Part shown: positions 52,887-62,263 of the stretch, piece by piece
Position numbering within the stretch: the first letter of the stretch is position 1
Layout of the letters: each line of letters opens with the position of its first letter
DNA from: Paenibacillus sp. Soil750
GTDB taxonomy: Bacteria; Bacillota; Bacilli; Paenibacillales; NBRC-103111
Direction of reading: 5' to 3'
DNA: 64,000 bases
Assembly: GCF_001428045.1 (NCBI RefSeq)
Contig: NZ_LMSD01000014.1
Coordinates: 43,741 to 107,740, forward strand
Position numbers and translations under genes: made by a program
The notes under the pieces: model-generated
What the model was told of the DNA's origin: nothing
Database searches by the model: none
The model's input: the letters and a program-made list of their open reading frames with translations, nothing else

Positions 52887-53369
52887 TTGAAAAAAGGAAG
52901 TGAAACGGCAGTAACTAAGCGTAAGGCGCCAGCCTTCTCGCTGCCTGCCTCCAATGGAGAGAAAGTTTCTTTAGCCGATTATAAAGGGCGTAAAGTTGTT
53001 ATTTATTTTTACCCACAAGACAATACACCAACCTGTACCCAACAATCCTGCGACTTTCGAGACTACAATGGGAAATTCGCGGAGTTAGGTGTAGAAGTGA
53101 TCGGTATCAGTCCGGATGAACTGAAATCGCATGACAAATTTATTGCGAAGTACGAGCTGCCGTTCCTCCTGCTTTCAGACACCAATCATAAGGTAGCAGA
53201 GAAGTATGGCGTATGGGCGTTGAAAAAGCTGTATGGCCGCGAGTACATGGGCATTATTCGATCGACCTTTCTAATTAACGAAAAAGGATACATTGTGAAG
53301 GAATGGAGTAAAGTGAAGATTAAAAATCACGTGCAGTCTGTACTGGATGCTGTGATAGAAATGAAGTAG
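52887..53369 (+). CDS. bcp: thioredoxin-dependent thiol peroxidase (Bcp/PrxQ)
   Basis: Reduces peroxides with thioredoxin as electron donor. The 160-residue peroxiredoxin has the peroxidatic Cys in YPQDNTPTCTQQSCDFRD, with the second Cys five residues later as in PrxQ-type enzymes, and the SDTNHKVAEKYGVW segment. Translation begins at TTG 52887 after AGAGGAGAG; no ATG fits. It stands alone between two terminators. Confidence 0.94.
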   Translation: MKKGSETAVTKRKAPAFSLPASNGEKVSLADYKGRKVVIYFYPQDNTPTCTQQSCDFRDYNGKFAELGVEVIGISPDELKSHDKFIAKYELPFLLLSDTNHKVAEKYGVWALKKLYGREYMGIIRSTFLINEKGYIVKEWSKVKIKNHVQSVLDAVIEMK

Positions 53370-53453
53370 ACTGCTTAGAATCTCGTATTCGTCAACTTAT
53401 TTAGTAGAGATACGCGCACCAGCTTCTTCCATATATAAGGGATAATGAGTCCC

Positions 53454-53492
53454 AAAGCGATGCTTCTCCTTGCGGAGAGGGATCGTTTTTTT
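53454..53492 (+). terminator. rho-independent terminator of bcp
   Basis: AGCGAT, TTCTCC pair with GGAGAG and ATCG around a TTGC loop, followed by seven T's. Confidence 0.8.
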
Positions 53493-53567
53493 ATGTCATA
53501 CTCGCGCACCTCCGCCCATATAATCTATCAGATGTCAAAATGATAGAACATGCGGAGGGATCATCGG

Positions 53568-55034
53568 ATGCGCTCACAGGTAAAAGCCCCAAACAACGGA
53601 CGACTACGATTTCAAATCATGATGGTTGTTGTTTTACTAGTTTCACTCTTGATTGGTAGCATGCCGGCCAAAGCCGCGGACAATGAAGCTGATCCATCTG
53701 TACAAGAGACGTTTGGGCAGCTTCAAGCAGGAAAGCGACTGAAGAGTGAGAGGACTTATGTAACACCGGAGCAGCCTACTGTATATCTGACGTTTGATGA
53801 TGGTCCTAGCAAGTTGACGAATCAGGTGCTGGATATTTTAGATAAAGAAGATGTTAAAGCAACGTTCTTCGTACTTGGTGAACAAGCGAAAGCACATCCT
53901 GCTGAACTCAAAAGAATCGTAAAAGACGGTCATGCCATCGGCAATCATACCTATAATCATGTTTATAAAGAGCTTTATAGTGATTTTCAAACCTTTTGGA
54001 ACCAAATCCAGCGCAGCGAGGATGTTATTTCAAATATCGTGGGAATACGACCTCAACTCGTACGAGCACCTGGCGGGACAGCTACGAATTTTGACGCCTA
54101 CTACTTTTATTTGATGGAGCAAGCAGGCTATATAATGGAGGATTGGAATGTCGACAGTGGAGACTCCAAGAGGGCGAACGTGCCTGTGAATGAAATTTGG
54201 CAGACGGTGAAAGCTTCCCCCCTTGACCACGAGATTAACATTCTGTTTCACGATGGAACAGGCCATGAATCTTCCGTCCAAGTACTACCTCAAGTGATTA
54301 GCTATTACAAAAAGCTAGGCTACGCCTTCGCCACGTTGACAGATCAAGTGAAGCCCAAACAATTCGCCATCACGAAGCCGAAATGGTCGCGGAACATGAG
54401 TTTGAAGCAATTCCAAGGCATGATAGATCAGACGCAGCAATATGCAGTCGCTCATCCTAGCCCGTCGGATCTCGTGAAGCAGGCAGAGGAAAAGCGCCTC
54501 GCGCAGAAGCTTGAGGCAGAAGCTGAAGAGAAAGCTAAAGCGAAGAAGGAAGAAGAAGCGGAGGCTGCGCGTATTCTAGCGAAGCAAGCTGCTTTGCCTC
54601 TGCAGGTTCATGTACTCGGAGGGAATACGTTTTCCATAGAACCTTCCATTTATAAGCTGCATGCGAATCAAATAGAGTTGCCTTTGCGCTATCTGATCGA
54701 GAAGATGGGTGGGAAAGTAGCGTGGCAAGCGGATACGAAAACAGCCAATGCCCATTATGGCATTTATGATATGGACTATGATCTTGTGAATAGAAGCATT
54801 AGTTTGTTCACTTTAGGGAAGCAAACAGCCTATTATTCGTTAGCGGATATGAATATGCAGGATAATCAAATTATCGTGCCACTGCGCAAAACGATCGTAT
54901 CGCTCGGAGGCCGTATTACGAATGCTGTTATGGATCCCGACTACCGTGAGGTTTCTATGGCGCTGCGTCCCCTTCACTTTTTTAAAGAAAATAATACTAT
55001 TCTCAAAAACTCTCTATTTGCAATGGGAGGATAG
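53568..55034 (+). CDS. secreted polysaccharide deacetylase with copper amine oxidase-like N-terminal domain
   Basis: A 488-residue exported protein. It has a signal peptide (residues ~1-36, cleavage near AKAA), a NodB deacetylase domain (~60-270) with TFDDGP, the metal-binding HTYNH (His127, His131) and RAPGG, then a charged Ala/Glu/Lys coiled-coil linker (~310-345), and a C-terminal copper-amine-oxidase-N-like domain (~355-470), common in Paenibacillus cell-surface proteins. The likely substrate is peptidoglycan N-acetylglucosamine or N-acetylmuramic acid. GGAGG precedes ATG 53568. Only 64 bp separates it from the MoxR gene. Confidence 0.9.
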   Translation: MRSQVKAPNNGRLRFQIMMVVVLLVSLLIGSMPAKAADNEADPSVQETFGQLQAGKRLKSERTYVTPEQPTVYLTFDDGPSKLTNQVLDILDKEDVKATFFVLGEQAKAHPAELKRIVKDGHAIGNHTYNHVYKELYSDFQTFWNQIQRSEDVISNIVGIRPQLVRAPGGTATNFDAYYFYLMEQAGYIMEDWNVDSGDSKRANVPVNEIWQTVKASPLDHEINILFHDGTGHESSVQVLPQVISYYKKLGYAFATLTDQVKPKQFAITKPKWSRNMSLKQFQGMIDQTQQYAVAHPSPSDLVKQAEEKRLAQKLEAEAEEKAKAKKEEEAEAARILAKQAALPLQVHVLGGNTFSIEPSIYKLHANQIELPLRYLIEKMGGKVAWQADTKTANAHYGIYDMDYDLVNRSISLFTLGKQTAYYSLADMNMQDNQIIVPLRKTIVSLGGRITNAVMDPDYREVSMALRPLHFFKENNTILKNSLFAMGG

Positions 55035-55098
55035 TGTCTAAAAGAGTAGAGAGATGGAAAAACTAGAAGCATACCCTTATAAAGGAGGCTTCTTGTCT

Positions 55099-56076
55099 AT
55101 GGCATCGAAAACCCGAATATTCGATCAACCGCAGCCTCTTGTGGAACGGATGATCATGAACGTAGAGAAAGTGATAGTTGGCAAAAGAGATACGATAGAG
55201 AAAGCTTTTATCGCGATGTTGAGCGGCGGGCATCTACTGCTAGAGGACGTTCCTGGTGTAGGTAAAACCATGCTAGCACGCGCGTTAGCCAAAACGATCG
55301 GTTGCGAGTTTAAGAGAATTCAATGCACGCCAGACCTGCTTCCTTCGGATGTGACAGGTGTTTCTGTTTTTAATGTCAAAAGCAATGAGTTTGAGTTTAG
55401 GCCAGGGCCATTAATGACGTCTGTCGTACTTGCGGATGAATGTAATCGGACCTCCCCGAAGACGCAGTCTGCTTTCCTGGAAGCGATGGAAGAAAAACGA
55501 GTGACCATTGACGGCACAAGTTATGAGTTGCCGAAACCATTCGTCGTCATCGCGACGCAAAATCCGATGGATTATGAAGGCACGTACGCGCTGCCGGAAG
55601 CGCAGATGGATCGGTTTATGATGAAGCTCTCACTTGGCTATCCAACGCATGATCAAGAGATTCTGATGTTGGATCGACTGCAGGATCGTCACCCGTTGGA
55701 AAGCTTGAAGCCTGTTATTGTGCAGGATGAGTTTGTGCAATTACAGAAAGAAGCGGCCATGATCAATGTGGATAACACGTTAAAAGACTTTATCGTTCGC
55801 TTAGCTTTAGCGACGCGAGATCATGCTGATTATTACATAGGCGCAAGTCCGAGGGCGTCTTATGCGTTGATGCGTGCCGCACAAACGGCGGCGTACGTGA
55901 AAGGGAGAACCTTTGTTGTCCCGGATGATATTAAGGATTTGGTTATACCTTTGTGGACGCACCGGCTTATTCTCACATCGGATGCGCGCATGATGGGCCG
56001 TTCGGCAGAACTCATTCTTCAGGGCTTACTAGATGGCATGCAAACACCAGTTCTTCGTTATGTCACAGCGAAGTAG
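55099..56076 (+). CDS. MoxR-family AAA+ ATPase
   Basis: A 325-residue AAA+ ATPase with Walker A EDVPGVGKTMLARAL, Walker B VVLADECNRTSPKTQ, the FVVIATQNPMDYEGTYALPE sensor region and the MoxR-specific EAMEEKRVTI. MoxR ATPases act as chaperones that mature partner proteins, usually the DUF58 and VWA proteins beside them. The start at 55099 follows AAAGGAGG; an ATG at 55054 has a weaker site. It heads a MoxR-DUF58-transglutaminase operon. Confidence 0.93.
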   Translation: MASKTRIFDQPQPLVERMIMNVEKVIVGKRDTIEKAFIAMLSGGHLLLEDVPGVGKTMLARALAKTIGCEFKRIQCTPDLLPSDVTGVSVFNVKSNEFEFRPGPLMTSVVLADECNRTSPKTQSAFLEAMEEKRVTIDGTSYELPKPFVVIATQNPMDYEGTYALPEAQMDRFMMKLSLGYPTHDQEILMLDRLQDRHPLESLKPVIVQDEFVQLQKEAAMINVDNTLKDFIVRLALATRDHADYYIGASPRASYALMRAAQTAAYVKGRTFVVPDDIKDLVIPLWTHRLILTSDARMMGRSAELILQGLLDGMQTPVLRYVTAK

Positions 56077-56086
56077 GGGGCATGAC

Positions 56087-57298
56087 ATGAAAAGCTGGGG
56101 GAAGACGACGCTATTGCTTGTAAGTTGTGTGTTGGTGATCTTCTTGGCTTATAGCCAAGGCGGGGTTGCTGCGTGGTATCTAGGCATTTGTTTATCGTTA
56201 ATCTGGATACAGGCAGGATTATTTTATGTATTTGCGCTGAAAGGTTTGAACTTGAATCGGCGCCTGTCAGGTGACGTGTTTCTCGCAGGTGAAGATGTGA
56301 CAATTGTGCTTGAGATGCAGCATCGTTCCTGGGTTCCCCTGCCATGGCTGCTGTTGAAAGAAACTTGGATCCATGAAGGAAATGGGAGAAAGCTGACGTA
56401 CAGCAAGCTGCTTTTCCCTTGGTTTCAGAAGTCGATTTTGCTGCCTTACAAAATGACCCATCTCATGCGAGGCAGCTACCGCTTTGCTCACCTTGAAGCT
56501 TCGGCAGGGGACCTCTTTGGCTTCGCACTTCGCAAAATACTGAGGGAAGATTTACAACGTTATGTTGTGTATCCACGGCCGGATGCATTGGGGCGGAGCG
56601 GGATGACCTTCCAATCGGAGGAAGGTTCTACAACGCTTAGTTCAAAGGGCGAAACGCCGCTGATCAGCTCCGTTCGCGACTACGTCAGCGGTGATCCGTA
56701 TCACCGCATTCACTGGAAATCGACGGCTCGCCTGAGCCGTCTGATGACCAAAGACCCCGAGCAGGCCGCCTCCACGAAGTGGATGCTGCTGCTCGATGTC
56801 ACGCCTGCGGCGGGCCCAGCAGAAGCGGCGCAGCCGCTGCTGGAGAAGGGCGTCGCCCTCGCGGCTGGCTTCTTCGAAGCCGCCGCAAGTGGGCGAGAGA
56901 GCTGCGGCTTCGCCTGCAGCTCCGCAAGTGTAAGGCGAATCGCGCCGACGATTCGCCCTGACCTGACGCTCGCGTACGAAGTACTCGCGAGCGTTGGCGG
57001 CAAGCCCGCCCTGTCCTTTCCTGACCTCGTCAGGAAAGAGGCGGCAGACTTGCCGCTGCATGCGTCGATGCTGTGCATCACATCGACGCTGGATGTGGCG
57101 CTGGTGCGCGCAATCGCAGATAGCGGCACCAGGCGCAGAGCCGTGCACGTGATCTACGTGCACGCGCGGCCTTCCCTCTCGGTCGCAGAGCGAGAGGGGG
57201 CTTCTCAGCTGCAGGCCGCAGGCTGCAGCTTCACGGAAGTGCCGCATCCGCAGAGCCAGTGGCCAAGGCAAGGAGGTGTTGCGGATGCAACCGCTTGA
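56087..57298 (+). CDS. DUF58 domain protein
   Basis: A 403-residue protein with two N-terminal membrane helices (~7-50) and a DUF58/VWA-like domain, including SSVRDYVSGDPYHRIHWKSTARLSRLM (the conserved YxxGDxxRxIxWK box). It is expected to work with the MoxR ATPase. From about 56640 onwards the DNA becomes sharply GC-rich, unlike the first part of the gene. GTAGGGGG precedes ATG 56087, 10 bp after the MoxR stop. Its last 14 bp overlap the next gene. Confidence 0.9.
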   Translation: MKSWGKTTLLLVSCVLVIFLAYSQGGVAAWYLGICLSLIWIQAGLFYVFALKGLNLNRRLSGDVFLAGEDVTIVLEMQHRSWVPLPWLLLKETWIHEGNGRKLTYSKLLFPWFQKSILLPYKMTHLMRGSYRFAHLEASAGDLFGFALRKILREDLQRYVVYPRPDALGRSGMTFQSEEGSTTLSSKGETPLISSVRDYVSGDPYHRIHWKSTARLSRLMTKDPEQAASTKWMLLLDVTPAAGPAEAAQPLLEKGVALAAGFFEAAASGRESCGFACSSASVRRIAPTIRPDLTLAYEVLASVGGKPALSFPDLVRKEAADLPLHASMLCITSTLDVALVRAIADSGTRRRAVHVIYVHARPSLSVAEREGASQLQAAGCSFTEVPHPQSQWPRQGGVADATA

Positions 57299-59726
57299 AC
57301 CACGCCGCGGGCTGCCTGCGCGCTCTCGCACTTCGCTTTTTAAAAAGTCTCACTCAGGCACTTCACGATCTCGCACTTCGATTTCAGGCAGTTCGCCATT
57401 GAATTCGTCGTTGCACGCAGGCATCTCACACGCTAGCAATCCACAAGCCAATCCTTCCCACCCAGACACATCATCTCACAACCCATCAAAACTCATCTTC
57501 CGCGCAGACAACTTGCCGCCACAACACAATAGTCTCTTCCGAGATGGCCTCATCACCCTGCTGCTCTTTCTCCTTCTTTCGGAATGGCTGCGACCTTTGG
57601 CTTGGATGGGCGACGAGTTGATCCAAATTGGACCGATACTTGTTGTGTTTGCACTGTGTCTTGCACTGGATTGCTTCCGGGTCCCTTACGGATGGGGATG
57701 GCTGGCGAAGTGCAGCATTATCGTGGTTTTTATAGGCTATATGTTTAACCGCGAGACCTTGCTTGCTGGGGGATGGATTCTCTCGTTAGTGAGAACACTC
57801 GCGCAGGATTTTGTATATATCGTACAGGCACATTTTGATCTTATCAGCGGTGAAATGCGCACGCTCCTGTTTCTAATGGGTTGGGCGTTGCTGCTTTCGG
57901 TTGTTCAAGCTCTAATGCTCCAAAGACAGCACAGTCTTTGGTTTGTGATGGCGACCTTAATCTATCTCGTAGGTATACAGCTCGTATTAGGGGCAGATAC
58001 CGTCCAAGGAATTATACGCACATTAGGTTATGGGTTGATCCTGATGGCTCTTCTCAATCTTTCGAGAATTGAACAGACCTATCGTGTGACAACTGTGCGT
58101 TCACGTCATTATTTGCAGTGGTTGATCATTAGCGTGATCGTCGTTGGTATGTTGTCTGGCCTTGGTTGGTTGTCGGCCAAGCAAACCGAGTCCGAGCCTT
58201 TGATGAAGCCAGTAAGCTGGGCGCATTGGTATGATCGTTTGTTCGAGCTCTATGAGGACGATACGGGAGTAAGTCAAGCCGTGGCGACTTCTGGGTATGG
58301 CCAGAACGATACGACCTTAGGAGGTCCACTCCAAGTGGACACTTCGCCAGTGTTTACGGCCAAAACCTCTGAACTTACCTACTGGCGCGGCGAATCCAAA
58401 AGCTTCTACGATGGCAAAGGCTGGACCCAGCCTACTCAGAAGCTAGAACCTTTCGTGGCCTCTAGTTCATCGGTAACAGCTCCGGTCATTGTGCAGGAGA
58501 TTTTAATGAATGAGAAGGCGGCGAATAAGCAATTGTTCGTAGGTGGTGGGCTGCGGAGCGTTGATATGATGCTGAGTGAGAAAGGGAAGCTGATTTCTCC
58601 TGGGAGTCTGTTAAGTTCCGAAACGAGTGGCTTAACGACCTTGCCGGAGATCGCTGACCCTCTTTCTTATTACAAAATAACCGTTCAACCTATTAAAGAA
58701 AATCCTGACCTTTTGAACACAGATATCGCACCTTATCCAGAAGAGATTACGCGGGAATATTTGCAATTGCCAGAGTCGTTGCCGCGGACGGTACGAAGTA
58801 CGGCTGAGCAAGTTACCGTAAATCGGTTGACGCCTTATGCCAAGGCAGTAGCGATCGAGCAATATTTGAGCCAAACTTTTCCCTACAGTCTCGAAAAGCC
58901 TACCAATCCCAGCCGAAGCGAAGATTTCGTTAGTCATTTCCTGTTCGTTGATCGAACAGGGTATTGCGATCATTTTTCAACGGCCATGGTGGTTATGCTT
59001 CGTTCTGTCGGTGTACCTGCTCGGTGGGTGAAGGGGTTTGCTCAAGGGACAGTAGACGCCACCGATGACAATGGGCTGCGCGAGGTAGTTGTCCGCAATC
59101 AAGATGCGCATTCTTGGGTTGAAGTCTATTTCCCTTCGATGGGATGGGTGCCATTCGAGCCGACACCTGGTTTCTCAGGGATATCCGTGGATCAACCTAG
59201 AGATATGTTAACGACAGCAACAATGGAGCAGCTTGGGATGACAGCTTCCCTTACGAATACACCGGTGACGAAATCCGTCATTTCCAAATCGAGTGAATGG
59301 TTGCACACGATGAAGAATAATCTCATCCAATTAGTAAAGGCTTATAAGAGTGCCGTTTTTGTTCTGATTTGCAGTATCTGTTTACTTGTTGGTCTATATG
59401 TCGTACTAAGACGGCAAGGATACTTGTTGCGCAGAACGGTGGAGTTCTCAAGTTACAACAATGGATCTCTTAATCAGCAACATCCGTTGACGCCGTATAT
59501 GGATCGACTGTGGAGACAGCTTTTCCGCAAATATGGTGTAAAGCCTGCCAATCAAACGGTTCGCGAATATGTCATGAATCTCCAAGTGACCCATCAAGGG
59601 CAGCAACAGGCACTGATGGCTTTCGCTCACATCTATGAAAGTGTCCGCTACGATCCGGCGCGTGCTTTGGCCTATTCGAAGCGGGAAATTGCAACAATTT
59701 GGAAAGCCATTCAAAAGACACATTAA
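57285..59726 (+). CDS. TgpA-type transmembrane transglutaminase-like protein
   Basis: An 813-residue membrane protein. After a Ser-rich N-terminal tail (~1-75) come about six membrane helices (~85-300), an extracellular transglutaminase-like domain with the triad in RTGYCDHFSTAMVVML (Cys), QDAHSWVEVYF (His) and WVPFEPTPGF (Asp replaced by Glu/Pro context), another helix (~690-712) and a DUF4129-like C-terminal domain. TgpA of Pseudomonas is essential and acts at the cell envelope; Gram-positive relatives are little studied. AAGGAGGTG precedes ATG 57285. Confidence 0.92.
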   Translation: MQPLEPRRGLPARSRTSLFKKSHSGTSRSRTSISGSSPLNSSLHAGISHASNPQANPSHPDTSSHNPSKLIFRADNLPPQHNSLFRDGLITLLLFLLLSEWLRPLAWMGDELIQIGPILVVFALCLALDCFRVPYGWGWLAKCSIIVVFIGYMFNRETLLAGGWILSLVRTLAQDFVYIVQAHFDLISGEMRTLLFLMGWALLLSVVQALMLQRQHSLWFVMATLIYLVGIQLVLGADTVQGIIRTLGYGLILMALLNLSRIEQTYRVTTVRSRHYLQWLIISVIVVGMLSGLGWLSAKQTESEPLMKPVSWAHWYDRLFELYEDDTGVSQAVATSGYGQNDTTLGGPLQVDTSPVFTAKTSELTYWRGESKSFYDGKGWTQPTQKLEPFVASSSSVTAPVIVQEILMNEKAANKQLFVGGGLRSVDMMLSEKGKLISPGSLLSSETSGLTTLPEIADPLSYYKITVQPIKENPDLLNTDIAPYPEEITREYLQLPESLPRTVRSTAEQVTVNRLTPYAKAVAIEQYLSQTFPYSLEKPTNPSRSEDFVSHFLFVDRTGYCDHFSTAMVVMLRSVGVPARWVKGFAQGTVDATDDNGLREVVVRNQDAHSWVEVYFPSMGWVPFEPTPGFSGISVDQPRDMLTTATMEQLGMTASLTNTPVTKSVISKSSEWLHTMKNNLIQLVKAYKSAVFVLICSICLLVGLYVVLRRQGYLLRRTVEFSSYNNGSLNQQHPLTPYMDRLWRQLFRKYGVKPANQTVREYVMNLQVTHQGQQQALMAFAHIYESVRYDPARALAYSKREIATIWKAIQKTH

Positions 59727-59739
59727 ATCCCCTTTACAT

Positions 59740-59837
59740 CCTAGGTGCCTAATGTTTAAAATTAGTACCTAGAAATAGCGGTAAGTGGACAAGGGTTCTA
59801 CCCAATCTTCAATCGCTATGAACCTAGGAGGTCGGAT
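59740..59837 (+). promoter_or_regulatory. structured leader of guaA
   Basis: CTAGGTGCCTAAT (59741-59753) pairs with ATTAGTACCTAG (59761-59772). A second stem ATAGCG / CGCTAT encloses GGGT-TCT-ACCC. The ribosome-binding site CCTAGGAGG (59823-59831) contains a third CCTAGG copy that could pair with the first, giving an alternative fold that hides the site. It is not a recognisable purine riboswitch. Confidence 0.4.
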
Positions 59838-61376
59838 ATGAGTAAACCAAGTGAATTGATCGTCGTTTTAGATTTTGGAGGCCAATATAACCAACTGATT
59901 GCTAGACGAATCCGTGATTTAGGCGTTTACAGCGAATTGCTGCCGCACAATACAACGGTTGATAAAATTCGTGAGATTAACCCTAAGGGGATCGTATTCT
60001 CCGGCGGACCTGCAAGTGTTTATGGCGAAGGAGCTCCTTCGGTTGATGCTGGCATTTTCGATTTGGGTATTCCGATCTTAGGCATTTGCTATGGCATGCA
60101 GTTGATTGCCCACCAATTGAACGGGAAAGTCGAACGTGCACATACACGTGAATATGGCAAAGCAGATCTAGAGTTCTCGAACCAAAGCCCACTAGTCAAA
60201 GGCCTAGAGGCGAAACAAACCGTATGGATGAGTCATGGTGACCATGTTTCCGCTCTACCTGAAGGTTTTGTTGTTGAAGCTAGCACGGAGTCACTTCCAA
60301 TTGCTGCAATGAGCAACCGTGATCGCAAAATTCATGCAGTCCAATTCCACCCAGAGGTTCGTCACTCAGTTCAAGGGAACGAAATGATTCACAACTTCAT
60401 CTACGAAGTGTGTGGTTGTGTCGGCGATTGGACGATGTCATCCTTCGTGGAAGATATGATTAAAGAACTTCGTGCAGAAGTTGGCGATAAAAAAGTGCTT
60501 TGCGCACTAAGCGGCGGTGTAGATTCCTCCGTTGTTGCGATCTTGCTTCATAAAGCAATCGGCGCGCAATTGACATGTATGTTCATTGACCATGGTTTGC
60601 TTCGTCAAGGTGAAGGCGAAAGCGTTATGGAGACGTTTGTCGGCAAATTTGATATGAAGGTTGTCAAAATCGATGCAAAAGATCGTTTCCTCGGCAAATT
60701 GGCTGGTGTAGCGGATCCAGAGCAAAAACGTAAAATCATAGGCACCGAATTCATTCGTGTTTTCGAAGAAGAGTCAAGCAAGTTTGACGACTTCACTTAC
60801 TTGGCGCAAGGCACGTTGTATACGGATATTGTAGAAAGTGGTACAGCTACCGCACAAACGATCAAATCGCATCATAACGTTGGCGGTCTGCCGAAAGATA
60901 TGAAGTTCAAGCTAATTGAACCATTGAAAACACTATTCAAAGACGAAGTTCGTAAAGTCGGTGAAGAGTGTGGTCTACCTTCTGCAATCGTATGGAGACA
61001 GCCGTTCCCAGGTCCTGGTCTAGCCATCCGTGTTCTAGGTGAAGTTACCGAGGATAAGCTGAAAATTGTTCGTGAATCCGACGCCATCCTGCGCGACGAA
61101 ATCGCCAAAGCTGGCCTAGATCGCGAGATCTGGCAGTACTTCACGGCGCTTCCTGGCATGAAAAGCGTAGGCGTTATGGGCGATGCTAGAACATACTCCT
61201 ACACAGTAGGTATCCGCGCAGTAACATCCATCGATGGTATGACTGCTGACTGGGCTCGTATTCCTTGGGATGTGCTTGAGAAAATTTCCGTTCGTATCGT
61301 AAATGAGGTTGAGAACGTGAATCGTATCGTGTACGATATTACGTCCAAGCCGCCAGCTACGATTGAGTGGGAATAG
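59838..61376 (+). CDS. guaA: GMP synthase (glutamine-hydrolysing)
   Basis: Converts XMP to GMP with glutamine and ATP. The 512-residue protein has the class I amidotransferase domain (~8-195) with the nucleophile in GICYGMQ and the His of VQFHPEV, the ATP-pyrophosphatase P-loop LSGGVDSSV, and the C-terminal dimerisation domain ([13 protein letters not shown], ending PATIEWE). AGGAGG precedes the ATG. It sits near a guanine-riboswitch-controlled permease, so purine supply genes are grouped here. Confidence 0.97.
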   Translation: MSKPSELIVVLDFGGQYNQLIARRIRDLGVYSELLPHNTTVDKIREINPKGIVFSGGPASVYGEGAPSVDAGIFDLGIPILGICYGMQLIAHQLNGKVERAHTREYGKADLEFSNQSPLVKGLEAKQTVWMSHGDHVSALPEGFVVEASTESLPIAAMSNRDRKIHAVQFHPEVRHSVQGNEMIHNFIYEVCGCVGDWTMSSFVEDMIKELRAEVGDKKVLCALSGGVDSSVVAILLHKAIGAQLTCMFIDHGLLRQGEGESVMETFVGKFDMKVVKIDAKDRFLGKLAGVADPEQKRKIIGTEFIRVFEEESSKFDDFTYLAQGTLYTDIVESGTATAQTIKSHHNVGGLPKDMKFKLIEPLKTLFKDEVRKVGEECGLPSAIVWRQPFPGPGLAIRVLGEVTEDKLKIVRESDAILRDEIAKAGLDREIWQYFTALPGMKSVGVMGDARTYSYTVGIRAVTSIDGMTADWARIPWDVLEKISVRIVNEVENVNRIVYDITSKPPATIEWE

Positions 61377-61413
61377 ATTGCGAGTTTAATCAACTCCAAT
61401 AGTGTGGAAGAGA

Positions 61414-61457
61414 GACTCTCTTGAGCTGTAGACCAGCTGGAAGAGAGTCTTTTATTT
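61414..61457 (+). terminator. rho-independent terminator of guaA
   Basis: Stem GACTCTCTT, GAGCTG / CAGCTGG, AAGAGAGTC around TAGAC, followed by TTTTATTTT. Confidence 0.9.
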
Positions 61458-61532
61458 TGAGCGATTTGACTGGATAAATATGTTACATTAATAGGAACAC
61501 CTAATAATTGGAGTATGAATGGAGGAATAGTT

Positions 61533-61895
61533 ATGGCAATGATTGCAATGATTTTGGTCGGACTTGTTGCACTTGAGCATTTGTACATCCTAGTGTTGGA
61601 AATGTTCTTGTGGACAACCCCGCGCGCGATGAAGTCGTTCGGTATGACAAAAGAGAATGCTCAGATTACAAAAAGCTTGGCTGCCAATCAAGGGCTATAC
61701 AATGGTTTTCTAGCAGCAGGTCTTGTGTGGGGCCTTGTCCATCCAGACGCTTCGGTCGGGCGATCAATCGAGATTTTTTTCCTCGTGTGCGTGCTCGTGG
61801 CAGCTGTATTCGGAGGAGCCACCGCGAAAAAATCAATTCTACTCGTGCAGGGATTGCCTGCTCTTGCGGCGTTAGTTTTCGTCCTTCTTACTTAG
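61533..61895 (+). CDS. DUF1304 family membrane protein
   Basis: A 120-residue protein with four membrane helices. The DUF1304 signature EHLYILVLEMFLW follows the first helix, and NQGLYNGFLAAGLVWG lies in the second. Its function is unknown. GGAGG is 7 nt before the ATG at 61533; an ATG at 61515 lies before this site. Its terminator runs directly into the promoter of the purine permease unit. Confidence 0.9.
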   Translation: MAMIAMILVGLVALEHLYILVLEMFLWTTPRAMKSFGMTKENAQITKSLAANQGLYNGFLAAGLVWGLVHPDASVGRSIEIFFLVCVLVAAVFGGATAKKSILLVQGLPALAALVFVLLT

Positions 61896-61942
61896 AAGTA
61901 TCGGCTATGATTGCCATTGAATGGGAATATGAAAGTAAACTA

Positions 61943-61995
61943 GAAAAAGACGAACGATATGGGAAACTTTACCCTGTTATTGTTCGTCTTTTTTA
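61943..61995. terminator. terminator of the DUF1304 gene
   Basis: AAAAAGACGAAC, GGG pair with CCC, GTTCGTCTTTTTT, with AAACTTTA between. Symmetric A and T runs make it potentially bidirectional. Confidence 0.88.
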
Positions 61996-62024
61996 TTGAC
62001 ACTTGCTCAATTCTTCACTAGAAT
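61996..62024 (+). promoter_or_regulatory. sigma-A promoter of the purine permease unit
   Basis: TTGACA (-35, perfect), 17-nt spacer, TAGAAT (-10), ending 17 nt before the riboswitch aptamer. Confidence 0.8.
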
Positions 62025-62041
62025 ATGAAATTGGATAACAG

Positions 62042-62113
62042 TTTTTCGTATAATCTCGGGAATTGGCCTGAGAGTTTCTACGAGATCACCGCAAATGATC
62101 TGGCTACGAAAAA
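62042..62113 (+). ncRNA. guanine-class purine riboswitch aptamer
   Basis: P1 is TTTTTCGTA / TACGAAAAA. J1/2 is TATAATC, P2 CTCGG / CCTGAG with loop GAATTGG, J2/3 contains GTTTCTAC, and P3 is AGATC / GATCT with loop ACCGCAAAT. These are the conserved parts of the purine riboswitch. The J3/1 pyrimidine is C (GGCTACG), which specifies guanine or hypoxanthine rather than adenine. A terminator follows ~80 nt later and the gene downstream is a purine permease. Confidence 0.93.
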
Positions 62114-62193
62114 AAGGAACGGTATCCGTATGAGTTTTTACGTGCGACTTCACACATTGAAGGCAGCCCTCATATGGACGGCTCCTTTTTCGT

Positions 62194-62227
62194 ACCCGGA
62201 ATCAGGCAACATGATTCCGGGTTTTTT
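62194..62227 (+). terminator. riboswitch expression-platform terminator
   Basis: Stem CCCGGAATCA / TGATTCCGGG, 7-nt loop, then TTTTTT. It lies between aptamer and permease and is expected to form when guanine is bound. Confidence 0.9.
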
Positions 62228-62263
62228 GCTGTTCCCCACCATTCGTTTAGGAGGAGTAGGAAA

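Noticed and set aside
59741..59772. FapR (fatty-acid repressor) operator, because of TTAGTACCTA
   Set aside because: Only one half resembles the site, it lies before guaA rather than a lipid gene, and a leader hairpin explains the symmetry.
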